From: Colocasia esculenta
Taxonomy: Eukaryota > Streptophyta > Magnoliopsida > Alismatales > Araceae
NCBI GenBank assembly: GCA_014218235.1
Contig: CM024763.1
Location: forward strand, 89,018,244 to 89,082,243
Direction: 5' to 3'
Length of the DNA: 64,000 bases
Notes under the pieces: model-generated
Database searches by the model: none
The model's input: the letters and a program-made list of their open reading frames with translations, nothing else
What the model was told of the DNA's origin: nothing
Shown: positions 35,631 through 46,668 of the stretch, in pieces
Layout of the letters: each line of letters starts with the position of its first letter
How positions within the stretch are numbered: position 1 is the first letter of the stretch
Position numbers and translations under genes: made by a program

Positions 35631-36160
35631 CAGCCACTGAGGCCTCCTAACAAGCCTTCCAATCCTCCCTCTGATCCTCACCAATTCCCATCACATCCCT
35701 CTATGCCCTATTCAACTGCTCCCCCATCCTCTGGCTATACTCGCCCTGGTCCCAAGAGATCTTACTATCTGCTCGCCCAGAATCCATGAGGGACATTTTC
35801 TTCGCCCTCATATCTTGTGATGCTATCCAACTCCCACCACAAAAGGAAGGTGTGCATCCGAGAGCCGATACTTCAAAGTACTGTCCCTATCATAGGGTCC
35901 TCGGTCACGAAATCCAAAATTGCTTCACCTTCCGTGACTAGGTGTATGATTTGAACGATCAGGGTAGAATCAATTGGGATGATGTTAGGATCACCATTTC
36001 CAAGTCTATGTCCACAGGAAGGGACCTCGGTATTGTGCAGAACCCCCTCCCCAATCACCACCACAACAACAACTCATCCTCCTCCAAGTCCCAGGAAAAG
36101 GTCAACATCATGACACATCCAGAACCCCTGGTTGTGAGGAGAGAACAACGGTGGGGGGTA
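35631..36160 (+). pseudogene. gag of element D, middle part
   Basis: Resumes D gag after element E with a proline-rich stretch (QPLRPPNKPSNPP, YSTAPPSSGYTRPGPKRS), then KEGVHPRADTSKYCPYHRVL, GHEIQNCFTFRD and, after one stop, VYDLNDQGRINWDDV. The C-x-x-H-x-x-x-G-H-x4-C arrangement, followed by F-R-D and a short acidic helix, is the single zinc-binding motif of Tat/Ogre gag. It then reads PLPNHHHNNNSSSSKSQEKV and is split at 36161-36165 (GAAGG) by element F, continuing at 43186. Confidence 0.82.
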
Positions 36161-36165
36161 GAAGG
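36161..36165. repeat. Target-site duplication of element F (left)
   Basis: GAAGG, repeated exactly at 43181-43185 on the other side of element F. Confidence 0.93.
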
Positions 36166-37588
36166 TGTTAGGATCGGATATTCGTTATGCAAAGCTAGAA
36201 GGGGGGGGGGGGGGGTTGAATAGATTTGCAGCAGAAACTTAAGCAATTTAAGAATTACTTTGGATTAAAAGATCTACTCAATTAAAATCCCTTTGATCTG
36301 ATGTAATGTGTGTGAACAAATTAAGAAGTAGTGTGTAGACGAAATCCTTAGGCATGCATCTAGCGCAACACAATGCAAACCACAAATCAAACCACAGTGC
36401 ACAAGGGATTTTTTAGGTGGTTCGGAGATCACACCATGTGATTCCTACGTCCACCCCTCACACAGTGAGGACACACTACTCAAGAACTGAGTACAACACA
36501 CACACGAGCACAACGGCTCAACCACACACACACACGCTAGATCAAGTCCATAATAGATCAGATCCTCTAGCCTTGATTTGACCAACACACCACACACACG
36601 TTGTCTGATGTAAACAAGCAACCAGAACAATAATCCACACATGGATCAAGCACAAGGAACACTTGAACCACTACCACACACACAAAGATATGAAAGGTGT
36701 AGAAGTAGAAGCGTTCAGAGATGTAGAAGTATATCCTGATGAAGAACTCTTCATGGTGGTCGTCCGGAAGAACTTCAAGCTTTGTCTTGATAGGTATCAG
36801 TTGATGGAGAGCTTGAAAGATGGACAAACTAGCTTCAACTCCGCTTGGAAGATGGATCTTCTTCGCTCTGGTCGGAGGGATGAAGTAGGGTAGCAGGAAG
36901 AAGCTCTTCTCTTGAGTTTTGCTTAGGGTTTTGATATGGTGGCTTCTTGCTGCGAAAATAGCCTCATATGATTCTTATATATGGGTGTCCAAACATGGGG
37001 AGTCGTGCGTAAAGGGATCACCCAAATATAGATCATATCCTGGCCATTAGATCTTTCCAAAACTCCGTCTGTCAACAGCCGACTTGCTACTATCGACAAG
37101 TGCTGACAGGTTTGCAAAAACCAGAAGACTAGCATTCCAGGAAACCATTTTCTGTGTGTATCTGTCGACAGGCTACAGTGTATCTATCGACAGGTACACT
37201 ATTCATCTGTTGACAGCACACTATTCATCTGTTGACAGCTACTTGTTCTAGCAGCTTGTCTTGTTCTTTTGCACTTGGATTTTGTTGCATGTCTTGTGTA
37301 CATTCACACCTACATTAAAAGACAATTATTAGTGAGATATAATGAACATATAAATGAAAAGTTAGACATGTTTTTCTTGATTAGCATTTGCTTTTCTTGA
37401 TTAACATTTGCTTGACTTGACAATCTCATTATGTTTCACATACTCACATCACATCAATTTGTATTGTTCATGAAATGCTCATCGATTGCTCATCATCAAA
37501 AACAAACATACCATATGTCAACTTAACATACTCATGTAAACCCAACATTCTCCATATGTCAACTTAACATACTCATGTAAACCCAACA
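36166..37588 (-). repeat. LTR F1 (3' LTR)
   Basis: Contains a run of about 14 G at 36200-36214 near the U5 end, CA-rich stretches at 36497-36600, a TATATAA-like word on the minus strand near 36976, and a cluster of CTGTCGACAG-like words at about 37065-37245. Its last 82 bp is a 41 bp tandem duplication. Confidence 0.92.
37507..37588. repeat. 41 bp tandem duplication at the LTR F terminus
   Basis: The unit CCATATGTCAACTTAACATA followed by CTCATGTAAACCCAACATTCT occurs twice in a row. The same pair ends LTR F2 (about 43101-43180). On the minus strand the inner unit is preceded by GGAGAA, which looks like a copied purine-tract/LTR joint. Confidence 0.85.
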
Positions 37589-37603
37589 TTCTCACCCTTT
37601 TTG
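37589..37603 (-). other. Polypurine tract of element F
   Basis: Minus-strand CAAAAAGGGTGAGAA directly before LTR start TGTTGGG. Confidence 0.7.
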
Positions 37604-40002
37604 ATGATGACAAAATTTCAATTTATACACAATTGATGTTTCTCCTCCTTTTGGCAACATCCAAAAAGATAAGTCATGCACAAATGGATAAGAATGAAGT
37701 AAAGAACTGTGTTTCCAGTCATTGATCAGTAAGTACACACAGTTACAAAAAAAGGTAATCCATTGCATGAAACAACAAAATCGAAAGTGAAGGAGAAAGA
37801 GATGACAAAGTTAACAGACTGATGACTTAAAGAAGTGGAAGGAAATGAAGCAAAGAATTGTGTGACCACAAAACTGAATTGTGAAAGATAGGAGTGGGGA
37901 ATGAGTGTTCAATTAGAATTTTAAGGTTGAGAACTGGTTTATACCCAATGCAAGATGTCATAGACACTAGTAGTTAGACACATAAAATTCTACAATGGTT
38001 AAGAAATAATACTTCGGGAATCTCAAGTTGTAGCATTTAGAAGACATCGTTCAAAAACATTGAAAATAAGATAACCCCTTTGAATAAAACCATTGTAGAA
38101 AAACATGTTCCTTTGTGGGTGATGTTCAGTTAGTACTTGAAAGTAATGTCTACATGAGCGATTAACAATAAACAACACATTGCCCTTGATGTAAAAGCAT
38201 GGAGGCTACACTCTATTTCTTGCATTGAATTTTTTCTTTGTCAAGTTAATGTGGGAAAAGTAGTAATTAAGATCACTTTCACCTTTTGACATGAAGGTAG
38301 ACATTTGGGATGCCCGTACCCCCAGTTACTCAGTGTAAGTGACCATCATACCATTGTACAGAGATAATGAAAGTACTTTTTGATGCAAAGACAGACATTT
38401 GTGATGCCCATGACCCCGGTTACTCGGTAATACTCATCATTGCTCTACCTTTATCCCATTTCAAATACTTTTTGTTTGAACTTTGAGTTTAGAAATAGGT
38501 AGCTTTTCTCCTTTTGTTTTTAATTCTTAAATCATGATCAAAAGGTTATTTAAGGTCAAAAGTCAATGTAAAACATAAAGTTCAATAACCTTCGTACTTA
38601 TCAATCCATATGAGAAAAATGATTATTTGCAAGGGAGTTATTCAAGTGAGTTACGTTAGAATCATTAGATTTGATCAATGTTTTCTATATGACACAACCT
38701 AGACTCAAACACAAAATATTATATCAAAATCATTTTGATTAAGTCAATGTCTATGATACTATGTGAGTATGAAAGATTACAATGAATAGTAAGTCCCTAT
38801 TCTCCCCTTGCATCAATAATATGAACATACTCATAAAGAAAGATTAGAAAAGATGAAGATTTATGGATGAAGTGAGTATCTGTCGACAGCAAACATGAGC
38901 CTGTCGACAGATGCAGACAGTTGTGAAGTTCTGGGTTCAGGCAAGGTATGGGTTGTCAACAGCTGGGGTGCTGGCTATCGACAGATATAGACAGACAGAA
39001 AATATGAAGTTCGGAACTGTGCCTGGCTGTCGACAGTAGAAGAAGTGGTTGTCGACAGATGCACACATGGTGCAATTTCTGGGTTATGTGAAGGCATATC
39101 TGTCGACAGGCTGTTTGGGGCTGTCGACAAGGGCCTTGAAACTTCAGCTTTAAGGCTTTGAATTGTGAGTGATTTGAACTATAAGATTGAGGGATAAATA
39201 CACATTGAATATGAAGGGTATCCCTTATGAATTTCACTCACCTAGCCTTAACTTACTCCCCCATAGAGTATGCATATGATGACTCATTATTCAAGCAAAT
39301 CAATCAATGAGATACACAAACGTACCAAACATTTGAACACAAAAAAACATCCATAAGCATAAAAGCACCAACATTCATTCTTTTAAAGAGATACATGTGG
39401 CAAGATTGATATGCAAGAATGTCCCTCAAACAACTCACTTAAAAACTCTTTTTGACTTACTCCCCCATAATGTTTGCATGGTATTGAAATGAGCATCCAA
39501 GCAATTCACACATGTTCATGAACATGTCAAGCAATTTGCACAAGGAGAGTATAAACGTGATCAATTGAGGTTCTTGAGATTATGAATTTTTTGATGATCT
39601 TTATGTAGTAGAAGACTATTGATACTTGGCGGAGAATATTTCTCACGTATAATGATAGTTTTCATACAAGCCGAACTTGTCCTTCCACATTTCACCATTT
39701 AATATACCAAATAGTCACTACATAAAAGATCCATTTTTTTTTTATTTTAGCATGTCTCCAATAGCTACGAATCATTGTCATTTTGGGATAGCATCAAAAC
39801 ACATTCTTCATTGCTCAGATAGAATTAAAAATTCATTTCAATTCTAGCAGTTCAAAACTGAAGTGTTAAAGAGATTTTACCTAAATAGTCTTCAATCATA
39901 GTCTAAAAAAAATACCTTTGTTCTCCATCATTTCTTGCCTTGCACAGCCAATGTCATGAATCCATTTCTAATTTTTTGCTGGAAGACATCTCAGCTTGTT
40001 CA
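37604..40002 (-). other. Non-coding interior of element F
   Basis: No convincing coding sequence. It includes two more purine-tract-like sites (minus-strand TATGGGGGAGTAAG near 39255 and 39465), repeated AGACATTTGNGATGCCC stretches (38302, 38392) and a CTGTCGACAG cluster. In autonomous SIRE-type elements pol and an env-like ORF would lie here. Confidence 0.6.
38877..39130. repeat. CTGTCGACAG palindrome cluster
   Basis: About ten CTGTCGACAG or one-mismatch forms (TATCGACAG, TGTCAACAG) in 250 bp, spaced 15-35 bp. The same word occurs in both F LTRs (about 37065-37245 and 42655-42835). Confidence 0.85.
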
Positions 40003-41542
40003 TTAAGCTGATTTTGGGACCCACACTTGCTTGGGCCCTGCAATAACGTCAATGTTAGAATTCAACAATGATTTCTGAATCCAAAGTGATTTTAATTTTT
40101 GAATAGATGTATTTCTTTCATTAATGGAATTATGAGCATGGGGCTTGGGAGCATGCACAAGATAACCATTTCTATGCCAACAGTCCCTAGAGACATGACC
40201 ATGTTGATGACATGCATAGCATTGAACTGTTTTAGCATATTTGTGAGAGTGTTGATTTTTCTTCCAACATAATTTAGCAAGATGACCAAGTCTATTGCAT
40301 TTGAAGCAAACAGGTTGAGCATTTACCTGGAGCTTACCATAGTGTGATTGCATTTGCTGGAATCTCTGAGATCCTTTAGAGTACCTTTGATTATCTTGGG
40401 GTTGAGAAGAAGGAGATGGTACCCTTTGGTATCTCTTGGCATGATGTGGAGTTGGAGATTTCCTTGAAACATTCTGGGCTGCTGGAGGAGGTGTGGAGAC
40501 CTTGTAGACTCTTGTTTTCTTTTCCATTTCCTTTTTATGGTTTTCAATTGAAACATGATTCTTCCTTTTTGCAGCACTTTTGTTCAATTTTTCATTTTGT
40601 TTAATAACCACTTCAAGTTCATTTGTCAATTTTTTCTTTCCAGCTTTCAATGCAACAATTTCCTTTTCAGAAGTTAGAAGTTGGTTTTTTATGACATGCA
40701 GACCATTTTGTATTTTGTTCTTTTCAATTTCACTTTGAACAACTTGATTTTCCAAGTTAGCAATTTTCTTCTTAAAATTGTTCCATTCATCATTTAATGG
40801 TCTGTCATGATACAAGCTTTCAATCTTCATTTCCAGATGATTATTTTCCTCAACCAGTTGATTGCATTTTTCTTTTATTTGGTGATCATGAGCCATGTTG
40901 GAGATTTTTTTGTTCAATTGATGATTATCAAATATGAGATTCTCGTTATGATCAATCAATTTTTCATTTTCATTTTTGAAATTAGAAATTTCAGATTCCA
41001 CATGATCATGATCTTCTTTCAACTTAGAAAACTTGATTTCATAGTTTTTGACTTCATTTTCCAATTTTTCATTTTCCATTTTCAATTTTTCATTTCTTCA
41101 TAGAATGATTGAGCATTATCTATTATCATTTCATTCTTCTCCAATTTTTCTTTAGCTTCTTGTTTTGAGCTTTTACCTTCTTAAATTGATTAGACAAGTG
41201 CTCATAGCATTCTATCAATTCATCATAGGAAATATTATCCTCTGAATTAGAATTAGATATTGATGCATCAATTGGGTCTGAATTGGATTTACATGATGCA
41301 TCAATTGGGTCTGAATTGGATTTACCTGACTCTTGAGAGTTTCTTGACTTCTCTGACATATGTGATCCTTCAGAGTCGTCTGAACGGGAAGAGCCTCTTG
41401 AGCTGCCATGAGCCATGTAGCATTTTTCTTCCGTTCCCTTTCTAGACTTGCATGTTTTCATAGAGGAGACCTGCATTTCATCAACCTTGTCATCAAACTC
41501 AATTATCATAGGTCTATTTATGATGCTTGAGAACTTAGCCAT
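40003..41542 (-). pseudogene. gag of element F (copia/SIRE-like), two frameshifts
   Basis: Starts at ATG 41542 (MAKFSSIINRPMIIEFDD), then a Ser-rich part with a duplicated SNSDPIDAS unit and the helix ELIECYEHLSNQFKKVKAQN. Two one-base shifts near 41140 and 41100 lead into the 360-residue frame ending at 40003: about 190 residues of Lys/Glu/Asn-rich coiled coil, a basic proline-rich linker, and zinc knuckles CFKCNRLGHLAKLC and CYACHQHGHVSRDC (both intact CX2CX4HX4C). It ends with GPKQVWVPKSA and a stop, where SIRE elements normally continue into protease. The usual N-terminal UBN2-type capsid part is absent. RNA binding through the knuckles is plausible; capsid formation is doubtful. Confidence 0.87.
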
Positions 41543-41740
41543 ATTTCTGAATATGTTTCAGATGATTAGACCAATCAACAAAATATTGAGTGAGATCAAA
41601 AGATAATCAATCAGTTCAATCAAATCAAGTCAGATCATAATCAGACTTAAGCCTGCTCAACAAAGCAAGATATTGTGAGGACTCAGAGCGGTTAAGCACA
41701 CAAAGAGACATCTCTCAAAACACAACCGATGAACAGAAAA

Positions 41741-41756
41741 CCCTCTCTGATGCCAA
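41741..41756 (-). other. PBS of element F
   Basis: Minus-strand TTGGCATCAGAGAGGG, a variant of the Met-tRNA PBS, one base inside LTR F2. Confidence 0.75.
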
Positions 41757-41757
41757 T

Positions 41758-43180
41758 TGTTAGGATCGGATATTCGGTTATGGCAAAGCTAGAAGGGGGG
41801 GGGGGTTGAATAGATTTGCAGCAGAAACTTAAGCAATTTAAGAATTACTTTGGATTAAAAGATCTACTCAATTAAAATCCATTTGATCTGATGTAATGTG
41901 TGTGAACAAATTAACAAGTAGTGTGTAGAAGAAATCCCTAGGCATGCATCTAGCGCAACACAATGCAAACCACAAATCAAACCACAGTGCACAAGGGATT
42001 TTTTAGGTTGTTCGGAGATCACACCATGTGATTCCTACGTCCACCCCTCACACAGTGAGGACACACTACTCAAGAACTGAGTATAACACACACACAAGCA
42101 CAACGGCTCAACCACACACACACACGCTAGATCAAGTCCACAATAGATCAGATCCTCTAGCCTTGATCTGACCAACACATCACACACACGTTGTCTGATG
42201 CAAACACGCAACCAGAACAATAATCCACACGTGGATCAACCACAAAGAACAATTGAACCACTACCACACACACAAAGATATGAACGGTGTAGAAGTAGAA
42301 GAGTTCAGAGACGTAGAAGTATATCCTGATGAAGAACTCTTCTTGGTGGTCGTCCGGAAGAACTTCAAGCTTTGTCTTGACAGGTATCAGTTGATGGAGA
42401 AGCTTGAAAGACGGACAAACCAGCTTCAACTCCGCTTGGAAGATGGATCTTTTTCGCTCTGGTCGGAGGGATGAAGTAGGGCAGCAGGAAGAAGCTCTTC
42501 TCTTGAGTTTTGCTTAGGGTTTTGATATGGTGGCTTCTTGCAGCGAAAATAGCCTCATATGATCCTTATATAAGGGTGTCCAAACATGGAGAGTCGTGCT
42601 TAAAGGGATCACCCAAATATAGATCATATCCTGGCCATTAGATATTCCCAAAACTCTGTCTGTCGACAGCCGACTTGCTGCTGTCGACAAGTGCTGATAG
42701 GTTTGCAAAAACCAGAAGACTGGCCTTCCGAGAAACCATTTTCTGTGTGTATCTGATGATAGCCTTCAGTGTATCTCTCGATAGGTACACTATTCATCTG
42801 TTGACAACATACTATTCATCTGTTGACAGCTACTTGTTCCAGCAGCTTGTCTTGTTCTTTTGCACTTGGATTTTGTTGCTTGTCTTGTGTACATTCACGC
42901 CTACATTAAAAGACAATTATTAGTGAAATATAATGAACATATAAATGAACAAGTTAGACATGTTTTTCTTGATTAGCATTTACTTTTCTTGATTAACATT
43001 TGCTTGACTTGACATTCTCATTATATTTCACATATTCACATCACATCAATTTGTATTGTTCATGAAATGCTCATCGATTACTCATCATCAAAAACAAACA
43101 TACCATATGTCAACTTAACATACTCATGTAAACCCAACATTCTCCATATGTCAACTTAACATACTCATTTAAACCCAATA
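41758..43180 (-). repeat. LTR F2 (5' LTR)
   Basis: 1423 bp, same parts as F1, with a shorter G-run (10 at about 41797). A TTATATAA word at 42566-42573 is the likely minus-strand TATA box. Ends CCCAATA beside TSD GAAGG, so its terminal C is changed to T. Confidence 0.92.
42566..42573 (-). promoter_or_regulatory. Putative TATA box in LTR F2
   Basis: TTATATAA, read on the minus strand as CCCTTATATAAGGATC, about 800 bp before the PBS end of the LTR. Confidence 0.5.
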
Positions 43181-43185
43181 GAAGG

Positions 43186-43330
43186 TTTTGAAGAATGGTA
43201 CCCGTGCCTTTCCATAGAGTCCCAGGAACCTTCGACCACTGTAGAGGAACCTAGTAAGGGGCATGAAGCCAGAGAACCGGCCAAGTTAGGGGCATCCAGT
43301 CATGGCTCAACTCAACCCATCATCTGAATT
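43186..43330 (+). pseudogene. gag of element D, distal part
   Basis: Joins in frame to the sequence left of element F once one GAAGG is removed: VRREQRWGVEG runs on to FEEWYPCLSIESQEPSTTVE and EEPSKGHEAREPAKLG, then a stop at about 43326. No conserved domain. The clean join supports F as a simple insertion in D. Confidence 0.7.
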
Positions 43331-45245
43331 TCCAACCCTCTCAATCAGATTGCCAAGCTACAGCCAGTCCAGATCATTCTGTCACCTATCGTAAGAGTAG
43401 CTTCGCAGACCCCCAATCCTCTCCTGCTAGAACATGAATATCCGAGACCTATAGGATGTGGGGCCATTATTCTTTGGCAATCTGCTAAACCTTTCTTAAA
43501 GGAGGTTCTCCCCGCTCCATAGGAGACCAAGCCAATTTTTCTCAAGCTAAGGTGTCATGTTAGCTTATTTACAAAGCAGGTACCCAGCTCATTCCCTACA
43601 TTGCTTGGTCCCCTTCCTCTCATCAAGCCAACTCCCTTGACTGTTCTTCGAGTTCTGCGATCTCATTCATGCTTGACCCTTTCAATAAGGACTCAAAGTG
43701 ATTTGTTCTCCACTCAGATCCTCACAGTTGGCTTATCTTCTAAGATCAGGGGCAACCCTTTCTTTCCAACCAGATCCATCTACCTCCTTTTTAAACAAGG
43801 CACTTTCTGGGGGCACTTTGGTTACTCTATTATCTGCTTTGGCTTTGGCTTCAAGGGGCATACCTTTTTTTATATGGTCTGTTGTCTATTGTTACACCAA
43901 TTTCACATCGGGCCATCTTCAGATGTTGAGATCTCTGTGAAGGACAATCCAGCTCGGGTTTGGGACCCACCATTTTAGCTCCTCACACTCTTGTCTCAAG
44001 GGAAATTCACACTGGTTAGGAGAACTTCATCCCTATCTCCATCAAGTCCAACCCCTTTCTTTATGCTTGAGGGGAACCCCAATTCACCCACACTTCCTAA
44101 GCCTCCTGACTTGGTGGAGTTCACTCCTTTCCAACGTTTTCCCTATCACAAGGGGCACGATTTTCCCCCATGGACCATGTTGTTCATTATGTGTTCCTTC
44201 TTCCTTCCATTATTGTACATTCCCTATCCTAACCTTACTCAATTCACATCTATCGCCATAAAATTCTTTCTTCATAATTCTTTCCGCTCATTGTACATAC
44301 CATTTTCATAATTGTTCAATTTATGTACATGTTTTTCCTTCTTATATAACAAAAAACAGAAAAAAAAACAAAAACAAAAAAATAAAGGAGTCAATAGATT
44401 GGCAACTATCATGCATCTCAAGTCACATGTTAAAGAGTAAGAGGCACTTGAGTGAACCAAGGACCTTGGTCTAGCAAAGTCATGGAGATTTTTGTCTAGC
44501 GTCGTAACCAAGCTTTTGGAGGACAAATTAACATCCACACACCACACATCATTAAAATTTGAGTTGTCACTCCAAGACAGTTATTTGTCCCAAAACACAA
44601 CAAAGGCTACAATCCTCCTTCTTCTTCTACTCGACTAATCAAGACATTCAGCACCCTTAAACTGTTCAGCTTAGTAGTCAAGACAACTTACCCTAAGGTG
44701 AGAGTAAGACACTAAAGCACGTGAAGAGGGCAGCGTCCCCGCAGGCAAACAAAAGAAGGAACAAATAAAAATCAATCGAAAGAAAAGATAAGAAAAAGGG
44801 TCTGGTCGTGACTGTGACTGGATATAAAATCCCTCCGTTCAAAGTCAAAGTAAAATGCTACATTGTTTGAGTTTTTCCCTAGCTGATTGCGGTAGGGCAA
44901 TACGGGTGCTCGGCAAAGTAGGGGTTGCCAGGTCCTGACCCTGGGGTCCACGAAATACCTCACCTTGAGCCCGCTAAGCCACACATGTTCAGGTTCTCTC
45001 ATCCAATTGGCACCTTGCAAAAGTGTAGGGGCAAACAAGTCTGAAATCACCTGAAGGGGCATGTTGTCAAGACTGTTTTAGCTCATCCATTTAACAATTT
45101 TGTTGATCCTCTCGAGAAGTTTATCCCCTTATTCTTCCTTTCCCCTTTGATGATTTCAAACCTTTGAGGTGTTTGAAAGACAATTTTTTCTTGAGGATGA
45201 CAACTTCTTTTTTTTTTAAATCACACTCCGTGTTAATTTGTTCCC
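43331..45245 (+). other. Unassigned stretch, probably element D interior or 3' part
   Basis: One open reading of 125 residues (43601-43978) and one of 106 (43991-44311) have no family resemblance that I recognise. An A-rich, partly CAAAAA stretch lies at 44348-44390. No protease, RT or integrase of D can be seen, so D is either gag-only or decayed. I see nothing else between 44400 and 45245 apart from scattered poly-T (45208-45220). Confidence 0.45.
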
Positions 45246-45249
45246 AAAG

Positions 45250-45905
45250 TGGCAAGGTGTGTGTGTGTGGCATGCAAAGCTAGAGTGTGACTTGTTTAAA
45301 TATCAAGTCGTTATAAACATAAAATCGATGCATTCATGACTTATAAAATCGTTATGCACTAACCATCAAATCGTTGTAACTTAGCATCAAATCGTTATGT
45401 TTCTTCAAAAGAATCGTTATGATCAAGATGATATAATCAAATCGTTGTGAGTTACAAAAAATCGTTGTGATCAATAAAGAAATCATTGTAGAAGGCAAAT
45501 CGTTGAACACTTAAGAAATTGTTGCACAAAGCAAATCATTATAATTACTAAAGAAGTCGATGCGCGAAGCAAATTGTTATGATTGCTAAAGAAGTCGATC
45601 CGCGAAGCAAATCGTTATGATTACTAAGGAAGTCGATGTGCGAAGCAAATCGTTATGATTGCTAAAGAAGTAGATGCGCAAAGCAAATTGTTATGACGTC
45701 TTAAGGAATCGTTGCGAAGAGCAAATCGTTGCGATGGCTTAAGGAATCATTGTGATAATACTTACCAAATTTGCTTGATTTTCCTGTAGTATATCCTATG
45801 CTCAAGACTTATGGGGTATGTGTTAGTAATCTTTGCCATGGTTTTGTTAATCACCAAAATAAATATATAATTAATTAAAATTACATGGGGACAGACTGAT
45901 CATCA
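45250..45905 (-). repeat. LTR fragment J' (inverted relative to J)
   Basis: On the minus strand it begins TGATGATCAGTCTG, then TTTTGGTGATTAACAAAACC, then an array of AACGATTT-type words. The same start and order occur on the plus strand at 46669. The far end is not defined. Short GT repeat at 45261-45271. Confidence 0.7.
45300..45745 (-). repeat. AACGATTT minisatellite array in J'
   Basis: AAATCGTT(A/G)(T/C) words on the plus strand recur every 15-35 bp, with a more regular 35-40 bp unit (GCAAATCGTTATGATTGCTA plus AAGAAGTCGATGCGCGAA) at about 45540-45700. Confidence 0.85.
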
Positions 45906-45949
45906 TTATCAAGTTTGATGTCCTTGCTCTCCTCTTGTCTGAATGTGAA

Positions 45950-46447
45950 AGGCTCTCACCATCTGAATGGGAGAAGCATTATCATCAAGCTGCTCAGTAG
46001 TTGGACACCTTGAACTCTTCTCTGTTCCAATTAGGCAAACCTTCTTTGTCTGTCGAAGAATTCATGGACCTCAACTTCATCAATTTGGTTCAAGATCCTT
46101 TTGCCCTTTGGATTGAAAGATACAAAGTCTATGAACCCCTCAAAAGGGATCTGAAGTAGCACAAGATTTTCTACCCTATGTCCATCAACAAATTCCTACA
46201 GCATGCTAGTTTTGGCACTACTAGCTTGTACAGATCCTCCCTTGGAAATGATGAATATGCCAATTTCATTGAAGCTCAGAGGCAACTGCACATCCAGAGG
46301 ATGCTTCCTGATATGGGGCCTTCCTACAATATTTCTTGGGCTGCTTTTAAAAACTATTTTGTAGAGCTAGAACTCCAGGCTTGGCCAATCATCACTCGCC
46401 ATGCCTCTATTTTGTCTCCTGCCTTCTACATTTTTTATCCCCATTAA
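45950..46447 (+). pseudogene. ORF remnant at 3' end of SIRE-like element J
   Basis: One reading frame with two stops: ERLSPSEWEKHYHQAAQ, stop, LGKPSLSVEEFMDLNFINLV, ALWIERYKVYEPLKRDLK, stop, then 90 residues to the natural stop (MSINKFLQHASFGTTSLY, AQRQLHIQRMLPDMGPSYN, AAFKNYFVELELQAWPIITR). It lies directly upstream of two purine tracts and an LTR, where SIRE/Maximus elements carry an extra 3' ORF. I do not recognise a domain and give no function. Confidence 0.55.
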
Positions 46448-46535
46448 GTAATCAAATCTGATACTTTTGGCTCCCATTTATCTTTGTCTATCTCTACTTT
46501 CTTTTCTGCTTATCTAATTCTTTTTGCTTAATGAC

Positions 46536-46550
46536 AAAAAGGGGGAGAAA
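46536..46550 (+). other. Upstream purine tract of element J
   Basis: AAAAAGGGGGAGAAA in the SIRE-like context TTAATGACAAAAAGGGGGAG, about 100 bp after the ORF remnant. Confidence 0.6.
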
Positions 46551-46655
46551 GTATTCTGAAAGACATACCCTAAAATTTAAATTTAAATTTTTGTAAAACA
46601 AATTTCAATTCTTACTCTTCTATACATGCAATCATTTTTATGTTTTGTCATCAAC

Positions 46656-46667
46656 AGAAGGGGGAGA
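46656..46667 (+). other. Polypurine tract of element J
   Basis: AGAAGGGGGAGA, preceded by TTTTGTCATCAACAG, directly before LTR J. Confidence 0.75.
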
Positions 46668-46668
46668 T

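Larger units (their letters stand above)
36166..43180 (-). mobile_element. Element F: gag-only SIRE/copia-like LTR retrotransposon
   Basis: Two LTRs of equal length (1423 bp) bound by TGTTAGG and CCCAACA (CCCAATA in the second), a Met-type PBS, a gag with two zinc knuckles and a purine tract. GAAGG duplications flank the whole. The 4.17 kb interior holds no protease, integrase, RT or RNase H: after gag there is about 2.4 kb of non-coding sequence. The TTTTGTCATCATCAAAAAGG motif before the LTR and the GPKQVWVPKS gag-end motif are characteristic of SIRE/Maximus-type copia elements. The element would need pol from a relative to move. Confidence 0.88.

Noticed and set aside
38956..39237. 93-residue minus-strand ORF in element F
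   Set aside because: Its repeated CRQ/LST/VDS residues come from the CTGTCGACAG palindrome cluster; not a gene.
40807..41103. Phe/Ile-rich plus-strand ORF
   Set aside because: Antisense of the Lys/Glu-rich coiled coil of gag F, which explains the hydrophobic look.
43601..44311. Two ORFs of 125 and 106 residues as a possible cellular gene
   Set aside because: No recognisable family, no splice or promoter evidence, and position between pieces of element D; kept only as an unassigned stretch.
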